Part shown: positions 55,857 to 64,000 of the stretch, piece by piece
Numbering within the stretch: position 1 is the first letter of the stretch
How the letters are laid out: each line of letters opens with the position of its first letter
Origin: Anolis sagrei
Taxonomy: Eukaryota > Chordata > Lepidosauria > Squamata > Anolidae
Length of the DNA: 64,000 bases
Assembly: GCF_037176765.1 (NCBI RefSeq)
Contig: NC_090021.1
Location: 150,158,870-150,222,869, forward strand
Direction: 5' to 3'
Made by a program: the position numbers and the translations under genes
The notes under the pieces: generated by a model
The model's database searches: none
What the model saw: the letters and a program-made list of their open reading frames with translations, nothing else
What the model was told of the DNA's origin: nothing

Positions 55857-56420
55857 TATTTATTTATTTATTTATTTATCGTGTCAGAAGTAAATTGAGA
55901 ATACAGTTATAATGTATTAAACCCACAAACAAAGTTAAAGACTTGGCATTATGCTAGATTTCTTTTGATTAGAAGCTGACTACTTGAGTGCCTCAGGTGT
56001 TGCTGTGAAAAGGTCCTCCATTGTATATGTGGCAGGGCTCAGACTACTTTGTAGTAGGTGGTCTGTGATTTGCTCTTCTCCACACTCACATGTTGTGGAT
56101 TCCATTTTGTAGCCCCATTTCCTAAGGTTGGTTTTGCATCTCATGGTGTCAGAGCGCAGTCTGTTCAGTGCCTTCCAAGTCATCCAGTTTTCTGTGTGCC
56201 CAGGAGGGCGTCTCTTATCTGGTATCAGCCATTGATTGAGCTTCTGGGTTTTAGCCTGCCACTTTTGGGCTCTTGCTGCTGAGGTGTTCCTGCAAGTATC
56301 TCTGTAGATCTTAGGAAACTGTTTCTTGATTTAAGGCATTGGCTTGCTGGCTGATACCCAAATAGAGGATGGGTCGGAGATGTCAATGCCTTGGTCCTTT
56401 CATTACACTGAATGTGATTG
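55857..56420 (-). mobile_element. LINE 3' end (Ingi/Vingi-like)
   Basis: Second copy of the 30411 family: (TTTA)n, GTGTCAGAAG tail, then TWKALNRLRSDTMRCKTNLR and FLRSTEILAGTPQQ on minus. Broken. Confidence 0.75.
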
Positions 56421-56689
56421 ATGAAAGGGAGTACAACAACATCAAGAGGGCCAAAAGTTCCTTGTTTCTTCTTTAAGAGATAGTGATTCATCGTGGGTAT
56501 ACCTATAGTGAGCTCTTTCACATCAGTGGCACTGTCATTGTATGTAATCGTGGGATTTGTAGTTTGGTGGTTACTTCAAATGCCTGAGAGCTCTAGTTCC
56601 AGCACTAGAGATCACGTGCAGAGAATTCTGGCCACCTCACCAAACTATAGATACTCTGTTTTCATAGGGTGTCAGCTAATGTGGTTTCA

Positions 56690-57240
56690 AAATGCTTATT
56701 TACTTACTTACTTAAGCGATCCCTCGTTTTCCAAGGATGATTGTCTTCCATTGTTCTTGTGGGTCCGTATGTGGCTGTGGAGCCCTATTCTTGCTCTGCA
56801 TCTTCTTCCACAGTGAGGGCATTGGTTTCCAGGTGGAAGGCGGTCTCGGTCGAGGTTGGCTTGACGCGCCTTCCTCTTGGCACGCTTCTCCCTTTCGCCC
56901 TCCATTCGTGCCTCTTCAAATTCTGCAGCACTGCTGGTCACAGCTGACCTCTAGCTGGAGCGGTCAAGGGCCAGGGCTTCCCAGTTCCCAGTGTCTATGC
57001 CAGAGTTTTTAAGCTTGGCTTTGAGCCCATTTTTAAATCTCTTTTCCTGTCCACCAACATTTCGTTTTCCGTTCTTAAGTTCAGAGTAGAGCAACTGCTT
57101 TGGGAGATGGTGGTTGGGCATCCGGACAACGTGGCCGGTTCAGCGGAGTTGATGGCCATCGCTTCAATGTTGGTGGTCTTTGCTTCTTCCAGCAAAATGC
57201 TGTCATTATGCCGTATTGGTACACTTCCAGTTAATATATT
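56690..57240 (-). mobile_element. Non-LTR retrotransposon C-terminus with Cys/His motif
   Basis: (TTAC)n tail at 56699-56712; minus frame EEARMEGEREKRAKRK, then a CPHCGR...GLHSHIRTH zinc-finger-like motif. 56995-57240 carries the upstream part. RTE/RTEX-like by resemblance; tentative. Confidence 0.7.
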
Positions 57241-58152
57241 TGCCATAATGTTCTAAAGACATTAATCTGTAATGTATGGGTCTTCACGCCTTTAACATAA
57301 ATTTATCCTAATTTGTGTACCAAAGTTTCACAAGTATTGATGACATTATGGTGGCAATAGAGATGCATCATGTGTTGAGAAATTGATCTTTCTTTCCATG
57401 CCAGGCATTAGCAGAGAACTGAGCACTGGATGTCTGGGCTCTCTCTGCCTTTATGGCTGCCAAATGTGCTTACTGCATCTGCTTCCCAATCAGTTAAGAT
57501 TTGGGAAGCCAAGAATATGGCTTCTCTTTAGAGTCAGTTTTAAGGAAGCAACATTCGATTAGTTGCCATTGTAAACCGCCTTGAGTCGCCTGAGGGCTGA
57601 GAAGGGCGGTATACAAATCTAGTAAATAAATAAATACATAGCTGGCTTCCATTTGCAGAACTGGCTCCCCGTTCTTGGGTTTTCTTAATCTCACCCAATT
57701 GTGCTTCTTGGCTGGTTTTCCAGACAAATCTTGCTTAGCAAGGGAAAAAGTCTACCCTGTCTTTCAAGCTTTTAATTTTTGTGTATATATGCAGGGCAAA
57801 GAATGCAATGGATTATTATTGTTATTAGCATGTAGTAGCACGTTTCCCATGACAGACACCAAGTGTTGTTGCAGCTCTCAGCAGTAGAATCAACAGAGCT
57901 ACAAGCTTCTTGTCCCTAATATTAGTCTTCCAAAACTGAATTTCAAACATAAAGGATAAGGTTGTGTTCAGGGAGAAAGAATTATTTTTAGGTTATGCAC
58001 TCAAGTAGATAACTTCATTGTCATTCTCGTTTCCTTTTCTAATTCACTACCTACTTTGTAGAACATTTTTGTATGCTTAAATTACTATTTTTAAACTTAT
58101 ATTTTGTTTTGAAATAAGGATATATAATGAACAAACAATTGCTTTCTTCTAG

Positions 58153-58298
58153 AATCCTTGAATGCAGGTTGTAGTAATAGTTCAATTCGAACTGGCAGGC
58201 GAAGTCAGAATCGGAACACACGAGCGTCAAAACCAGATACAGATACAATAAAGGTCATTGAAGAACTTTGTAAAACACATGATTGTAATTTGGATGAG
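58153..58298 (+). CDS. RB1: RB1 exon 8
   Basis: (K)SLNAGCSNSSIRTGRRSQN, RNTRASKPDTDTIKVIEELC, KTHDCNLDE. Human [20 protein letters not shown] and CKEHECNIDE. 146 bp against 143. Acceptor TTTCTTCTAG, donor GAG|GTAAGA. Confidence 0.95.
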
Positions 58299-58859
58299 GT
58301 AAGATGGGTTGGGGATTTGTTTGAAATATTCATTTCCCACAAAATAACTGTCTCCTTTCCTTATCAATAATGTTTCTTGTGTCCTGTTGCCACATAGTTT
58401 CCCCAGCTTGCATTGTGATGTATTCCCACTGTGCTGCCAATGTGTTCAGTTCTTCTTGTTTGCGTAAATTGTGTTGGTTCCAGCAAAGCTGATTTTTCAT
58501 TTTGCTTAGAGAAGAACACTGTGAGTGGATATTGGATTTACCAGAGGAGAATATACTTGGATGAGCTGCTAGACCAATTTACTACTACTACTACTACTAT
58601 TATTATTATTATTAAACTATGACAGCAAAGTGTTTATGAGCCTTGAAGTACACAACCTACTTAAAGAGCTTATTTTTTCTGTAATTAAAAATATTGTGTG
58701 TGAATAATAAACCAAAAGCAAAAACCAAATACAAATAGTACAGTAATGAACAGAAACTAGACAATTATAACATGTTATCAAACCCTTACCCTGCTTCTCC
58801 ACATCTGTAAACCCACCACCTATGACTTCTGACACTACTCAGTATGACTCTTATAACCA

Positions 58860-60060
58860 TTAAAGCCCACCCTTATATCAGTTTTAATAAATTCCCCTTG
58901 CAGTTGCTTTAAAGTCTACATTTGTCTTCCTCTCCAAATATCCAAATGCCAGCTTCTGTTTCTAGCAAATTGCCCATTGTTTACTAACCGAATAGCATTT
59001 GTTAGCTTGGCCATTTGAATACATTCTAATAATTTTTCTCTCCAGTTCTTTATAAGTAACTTTTTCCCCTTTACAAGATTTCACTATTGTTAATCTCTCA
59101 GCAAGCAACAAAGCTATATTGGCATATTTCTTCAATTCCTTTGCAGATTCTCTGTCTAAATAATCCTAAAAGATATGTTTCTGTTTTTTTTAAAGAAACC
59201 TTTTCAGTAATCATTTTGTTTGTTTCTTTAAATGCCTTTTTCCAAAAAATTGTACCAACCTACAGGCTCACCAAACATAGAAAAAAAGTACCTTTCTTTA
59301 TCTTGCATCTCCAGCATTCCCTTCAATAAGATTTATCTATTTTAGCTATAATCTATGGTGTTACGTAGCATCTGTAAAACAGTTTGTACATATTTTCTCT
59401 AATAGATCCCACTATTGAAAATTTAAATCCTCTTTTCCATAGATTTTTAAAAACTTTTTATTATGCTATAAACACAAATCAACAATCCAAATTCCAAGTG
59501 TTACACATATAAATCCTGAGTAATTCAACAAATATTAAAGACATTGTGGTAATTTACACTGGTGTAGATTACATTTTTTCTCACCTACCCTCTCTCCCTC
59601 TGCCTCCCTCCTCAACCACAGTATATTTCTACTAATTTTGCAGATCCGCCACTAATAAAATGTTTCTATTTTTTCTTCGATGTGATCGTTGGCTCCTCCA
59701 TTTTTCACCCAGTTGAAGTAGACCTTTCATCTATTTGTAATGACTTTTTCTTTGTCCTTTTTTTGTGCTTGCTTAGTCATAATTAGTCTTTTCTATAGAT
59801 GTTTCCAATTCTCCAAAATAATATTTTTGCTAGATCTTTATTCCACAAAATCATAGCTGTTTTTATTTGGTTTCCTCAAAGTTGTATTCTAAGATATATT
59901 TATATAATCTGGAAATTAATCCTTTATTACTCTTCTCAAAAATGTTCTCCAATGCTGATTTTCTTTTGGAGAACCCTACACAAGCAGCTTTCTTTTGCTT
60001 TCACTTCTTCCCAGCATTGGGACAGATTACTGAAAATTACCTTTCAACATTTCCCTTTTT
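58860..60060 (-). mobile_element. L1-like LINE 3' region
   Basis: 58900-59260 matches the composite at 39780-42660. 59440-59850 resembles an antisense L1 3' region (AAAACTTTTTATTATGCTATAAACAC). No RT motif visible, so family assignment is weak. Confidence 0.45.
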
Positions 60061-60442
60061 CTGGAATGAAGAGAAATAGGTTCTCAGCATAGCCACCACA
60101 GTGCATGGCTCACTTATAGAGAAAGCCAACTCAGGTTTTTCATATAACTCCAGAGCATCCCAAGCAGTTGCTGAGGTACCTGAAGGATGGAAACAGACAA
60201 GTAGATGGCTGCTTAATGGGCTAAAGCCACTTGTTCAAGTAATCCCCTTTGCTCAACTTGACAGACTCACTAATTAGACCCCATAGTAGCAAGGTAGTAG
60301 CAGTAGAAATATGGCTTCCAGCAACTGTTAGGGGACATCAGTTGTTTGAGGCCAGAGCATATGTGGTTAACACAATGCCTGAGAAGGATATTCTGGACTC
60401 ATCTTCTGTTATTGTCCTGAGTTCTGTCAATAGGTTAAACCA

Positions 60443-60787
60443 GGGGTCCTCAAACTTTTTAAACAGAAGGCCAGGTTACAGTCCCTCAAACTATAGGAGA
60501 GCCAAATTATAATTTGAAAAAACATGAATAAATTCCCACGCACACTGCACATATCTTATTTATAGTGCAAAAAAACCCACTTAAAAACAATACAATAATT
60601 AAAATGAAGAACAATTTTAACAAGTATAAACTTATTTCAGTGGGGAATGTGGGCCTGCTTTTGGCTGAAGAGATAGGATTGTTGTTGTTGTGTGTGCTTT
60701 CAAGTCGTTTCAGACTTTGGTTGAGCAAGGGCTGGGTAAATGATCTCGGAAGGCCGTATCCGGCCCCTGGGCCTTAGTTTGAGGAGA
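60443..60787. mobile_element. hAT-type MITE (TCCTCAAACT family)
   Basis: CAGGGGTCCTCAAACTTTTT ... GGCCCCTGGGCCTTAGTTTGAGGA. Best-preserved copy of the family in the window. Confidence 0.82.
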
Positions 60788-60894
60788 TTTGGGTTAAACA
60801 ATATTTAAGGAGAAAAGCCAGGTAGATACTCTTTCATTATACAATGTTTGGCCATTTTGAAATTCTGGGTTTAAAAAATCCCTCAAATTTTTCA

Positions 60895-60990
60895 CTACCT
60901 CTGAGGATGCTTGCCATAGATGCAGCCGAAACGTTAGGAGAAATGCCTCTAGAACATGGCCCTATAGCCCGAAAAAACCCACAAGAACCT
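60895..60990 (+). mobile_element. Penelope-like 3' tail
   Basis: CTACCTCTGAGGATGCTTGCC ... AGAACATGGCCCTATAGCCCG on plus. Confidence 0.7.
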
Positions 60991-61184
60991 AAAAAAATAA
61001 AAGTCTGGAAAAATTGGGAAAATTTTTGGAACAGTATTAATATCTTTCACAGATAGAACTTTGTTACTTAAGAAACATTAATAATTGTGTGTAATTTGGC
61101 GTGGCACATTATCATTCTTAATAAACTAAAGTTATAGTTAATTGAGACAAGAACTGCAAACTAAATTTACCTTTTGAAATGTAT

Positions 61185-61355
61185 TACACTATGTAACATG
61201 ATTTTTTCCCCCAGATTATAAATATCATTACCTAAATGGTTCTATCATAAAAATATGGAAAATGATGATTAAACTGCAAAAACTTTGCTTTTGTGGGGCA
61301 CTCCGCAGCACATTTTGCTCTATTTTTTTCAATTAATATCTCATAGAGTCTCAAC
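61185..61355 (+). mobile_element. AACACTATGTGACA-type repeat fragment
   Basis: TTACACTATGTAACATGATTTTT, GGTTCTATCAT, TTAAACTGCAAAAACTTTG, GCAGCACATTTTGCT; parallels 16178-16330. Confidence 0.6.
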
Positions 61356-61854
61356 CAGTTCAGTATAGTTTAAGGATTTCCTAGTGTTCTTTCTTCTTCC
61401 TCCATCTTGGTGACTTAATATTTGCAAAGGGCAGCTGACACATGAAAGATTGTTGTAATTCCTATGCTGTAGCCTAGATTTGCTTTATGTTCTTGTTACC
61501 TTAATGACATAATAAAACTGAGGAGAGTCTGAAACCTTTGCCTTTCATATTGTGTAATAGAATAAGTGAGTATAATCCCTTTTAAAATTTGTCTTTCAAA
61601 TGATAAAGCAAAGAAAGACATTTTACAGCCTGCTCAATCTATTGTTTGAGTATGGTTCTATCCAGGCAAGCAAATAGAATATTTTTTAAATCATTGCCAT
61701 GTATTATAAGCATTTTATGCTAGTCCTTATGTTTAGGTCTGAGAAACCAGTCTGTAAGATGTGGGGTTATGTAAACAAGTGTAACTGGGTTGTGCTGCGG
61801 TATTATGCATGGCAACTGATTTCTCAGTAGTTAGAATATTTTCTTTCTTTTTAG

Positions 61855-61932
61855 GTGAAAAATGTGTATTTTACTAGTTTCATTCCATTCCTCAATTCCA
61901 TGGGTATTACAGCTTTCGGCAAACTTCCAGAG
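61855..61932 (+). CDS. RB1: RB1 exon 9
   Basis: 78 bp, the human length. VKNVYFTSFIPFLNSMGITA, FGKLPE; human [20 protein letters not shown]. Acceptor TTCTTTCTTTTTAG, donor GAG|GTAAGA. Exon 10 lies beyond the window. Confidence 0.97.
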
Positions 61933-62621
61933 GTAAGACTGGAATAAATTTAAGAATAATCTTAGTATATTGTAGCTATGCTTCTTATAATTATTTGCCA
62001 TCTTAAATTCCTGACCAGTATTTTGTTTTAAAGTCGTTTATCTCATTAACTGTTGAGATTGTAAGCATGTTATAAAAGGGACAAATAAAAGTAACTGCAC
62101 TATAAGGCTTTAGTACTTGTTCAAAGCAGATACGGCATTGAATTATTGATGCGGCATTAAATTATTGCCAATTGTAAGCCGCCCTGAGTCCCCTTAGGGG
62201 TTGAAAAGGGCAGGGTAGAAATGTTCGAAATAAATAAATAAATAAATAAATAAAAATTCTGGGTTTTATATGGCAGTGCAGCGGGTTAAACTGCTGAGCT
62301 GCTGAACTTGCCAACTAAAAGGTCGGTGGTTTGAATCCAGGGAGCAGGGTGAACTCCCATTGTTAGCCCCAGCTTCTGCCAATGTAGCAGTTTGAAAACA
62401 TGTAAATGTGAGTAGATCAATAGGTACTGCTTCTGCAGGAAGGTAATGGTCATGCTGGAAGGTAATGGTCATAATGCAGTCATGCTGGCCACATGACTTT
62501 AGAGGTGTCTATGGATAGTGCCAGCTCTTTGGCTTAGAAATGGAGATGAGCACCACACCCCAGAGTCAGACACAACTAGACTTAATATCAAGGGTAAACA
62601 TTTATCTTTACCTAATAGGTG
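61933..62621. other. RB1 intron 9, first part
   Basis: Contains an L2 3' end (62160-62255, GTAAGCCGCCCTGAGTCCCC, (AAAT)n at 62229-62253) and a Sauria-related SINE on plus (62275-62614: head GTGCAGCGGGTTAAACTGC, TGGTTTGAATCCAGG; tail CAGAGTCAGACACAAC). Confidence 0.7.
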
Positions 62622-64000
62622 ATGCATGCCATTTGCCAGCAAATATGGAAAACACAAGAATGGCCATCAGACTGGAAAAAATCAACTTATATCCCCATAC
62701 CAAAAAAGGGAAATGCGAAAGACTGCTCAAACTTCCGTACAGTGGCCCTTATTTCTCATGCCAGTAAGGTAATGCTCAAGATCCTGCAAGGAAGACTCCA
62801 GCAATACATGGAGCGAGAGTTGCCAGATGTTCAAGCTGGGTTTAGAAAAGGCAGAGGAACGAGAGACCAGATTGCCAATATCTGCTGGATAATGGAGAAA
62901 GGCAGGGAGTTTCAGAAAAACATCTACTTCTGCTTCATTGACTATTCTAAAGCCTTTGACTGTGTGGATCATCATAAATTGTGGCAAGTTCTTGGTGGGA
63001 TGGGCATACCAAGCCACCTTGTCTCTCTCCTGAGGAATCTGTACAAGGACCAAGTAGCAACAGTCAGAACTGACCACGGAACAACAGACTGGTTCAAGAT
63101 TGGGAAAGGCGTACGGCAAGGCTGCATACTCTCACCCAACCTTTTTAACTTGTATGCAAAACACATCATGCGATGTGCGGGGCTGGATGAATGCAAAGCT
63201 GGGGTGAAAATTGCTGGAAGAAACATTAACAACCTCAGATATGCAGATGACACCACTCTGATGGCCGAAAGCGAGGAGGAGCTGAGGAGCCTTCTAATCA
63301 AGGTGAAAGAAGAAAGCGCAAAAGCCGGGTTGCAGCTAAACGTCAAAAAAACCAAGATTATGGCAACAAGAATGATTGACAACTGGAAAATAGAGGGAGA
63401 AACCGTGGAGGCCGTGACAGACTTTGTATTTCTAGGTGCAAAGATTACTGCAGATGCAGACTGTAGCCAGGAAATCAGAAGACGCTTACTTCTTGGGAGG
63501 AGAGCAATGTCCAGTCTCGATAAAATAGTGAAGAGTAGAGACATCAGACTGGCAACAAAGATCCGCCTAGTCAAAGCCATGGTATTCCCTGTAGTAACCT
63601 ACGGATGTGAGAGCTGGACCTTAGGGAAGGCTGAGCGAAGGAAGATCGATGCTTTTGAGCTGTGGTGTTGGAGGAAAGTGCTGAGAGTGCCTTGGACTGC
63701 GAGAAGATCCAACCAGTCCATCCTCCAGGAAATAAAGCCCAACTGCTCACTGGAGGGAAAGATACTAGAGACAAAGTTGAAGTACTTTGGCCACATCATG
63801 AGGAGACAGGAAAGCCTAGAGAAGACAATTATGCTGGGGAAAGTGGAAGGCAAAAGGAAGAGGGGCCGACCAAGGGCAAGATGGATGGATGGCATCCTTG
63901 AAGTGACTGGACTGACCTTGAGGGAGCTGGGGGTGGTAACGGCCGACAGGGAGCTCTGGCGTAGGCTGGTCCATGAGGTCACGAAGAGTCGGAGACGACT
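62622..64000 (+). CDS. RTE-BovB LINE reverse transcriptase, open to window edge
   Basis: Reading from ATG 62622, 459 codons have no stop up to the window end. RT core motifs are in order: IPIPKKGNAKDCSNFRTVAL, GFRKGRGTRDQIANICWIME, CFIDYSKAFDCVDHHKLW, VRQGCILSPNLFNLY, the catalytic box NNLRYADDTTLMAESEEE, GLQLNVKKTKIMATRM and FVFLGAKITADADCSQEIRR. The C-terminal half carries YGCESWTLGKAERRKIDAFE and GRPRARWMDGILEVTGL. BovB normally has an upstream AP endonuclease domain; here the 5' end is truncated and abuts a SINE. It is the best-preserved LINE in the window, inside RB1 intron 9 in sense orientation. Whether it stops normally beyond 64000 cannot be seen. Confidence 0.9.
   Translation, partial: MHAICQQIWKTQEWPSDWKKSTYIPIPKKGNAKDCSNFRTVALISHASKVMLKILQGRLQQYMERELPDVQAGFRKGRGTRDQIANICWIMEKGREFQKNIYFCFIDYSKAFDCVDHHKLWQVLGGMGIPSHLVSLLRNLYKDQVATVRTDHGTTDWFKIGKGVRQGCILSPNLFNLYAKHIMRCAGLDECKAGVKIAGRNINNLRYADDTTLMAESEEELRSLLIKVKEESAKAGLQLNVKKTKIMATRMIDNWKIEGETVEAVTDFVFLGAKITADADCSQEIRRRLLLGRRAMSSLDKIVKSRDIRLATKIRLVKAMVFPVVTYGCESWTLGKAERRKIDAFELWCWRKVLRVPWTARRSNQSILQEIKPNCSLEGKILETKLKYFGHIMRRQESLEKTIMLGKVEGKRKRGRPRARWMDGILEVTGLTLRELGVVTADRELWRRLVHEVTKSRRR

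Larger units (their letters stand above)
54939..58152. other. RB1 intron 7
   Basis: 3.2 kb with a Tigger-like MITE, two LINE fragments and an L2 3' end (57550-57640, AAACCGCCTTGAGTCGCC then (AAAT)n). 57640-58152 has nothing recognised. Confidence 0.6.
58299..61854. other. RB1 intron 8
   Basis: 3.6 kb: (ACT/ATT)n at 58580-58615, an L1-like repeat (58860-60060), a hAT MITE (60443-60787), a Penelope tail (60895-60990) and an AACACTATGTGACA-type fragment (61185-61355). 61360-61854 nothing recognised. Confidence 0.6.

Noticed and set aside
62972-63580. 202-codon minus-strand frame
   Set aside because: Antisense shadow of the open BovB reverse transcriptase.

Overview
The window is vertebrate nuclear DNA from a squamate reptile, most likely an Anolis-like lizard. 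It has long introns and GT-AG spliced coding exons. The repeat mix is typical of lizards: RTE-BovB, L2, CR1, Penelope-like, Sauria-type and other tRNA-derived SINEs, hAT and Tigger MITEs, and Helitrons. Species assignment is inference from that mix.

Three host genes are supported by exon-level protein matches and splice sites. (1) NUDT15: exon 1 lies on the minus strand at 542-684 and the rest of the gene runs off the left edge. (2) ITM2B (BRI2): the complete 6-exon coding region lies on the plus strand at 12550-34412, encodes 275 residues and has a poly(A) signal near 34973. (3) RB1: coding exons 1-9 lie on the plus strand between 39364 and 61932, giving 285 codons in one frame; the window ends in intron 9. 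ITM2B followed by RB1, same strand, matches human 13q14.2. NUDT15 head-to-head with ITM2B does not match the human order, where MED4 lies between them and NUDT15 points the other way.

Layout. 1-690: NUDT15 exon 1 and a repeat-filled piece of its intron 1. 690-12300: NUDT15 promoter side and a repeat-rich intergenic interval. 12330-12950: CpG-rich ITM2B promoter and exon 1. 12691-27062: ITM2B intron 1, with an approximately 1 kb tandem array grown from a palindromic MITE arm, a CTCF-like motif, an unexplained 1 kb AT-rich island and many LINE, SINE and MITE copies. 27063-34412: ITM2B exons 2-6. 35000-39100: intergenic CR1, L2 and Helitron composites. 39180-39480: CpG-rich RB1 promoter with conserved ETS/ATF and E2F sites. 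39420-61854: RB1 introns 1-8, holding a Helitron tandem dimer, Penelope inverted-repeat insertions, nested hAT MITEs and a 318-bp near-perfect palindrome. 61933-64000: RB1 intron 9 with a BovB reverse transcriptase frame that stays open to the window edge.

There is no operon-like cooperation. ITM2B encodes a type II membrane BRICHOS protein, RB1 the retinoblastoma pocket protein and NUDT15 a nucleotide-pool Nudix hydrolase. I see no new enzymatic system. The notable signals are structural: the NUDT15 orientation, the large palindrome, the MITE-born higher-order array, and the nested and inverted transposon insertions.
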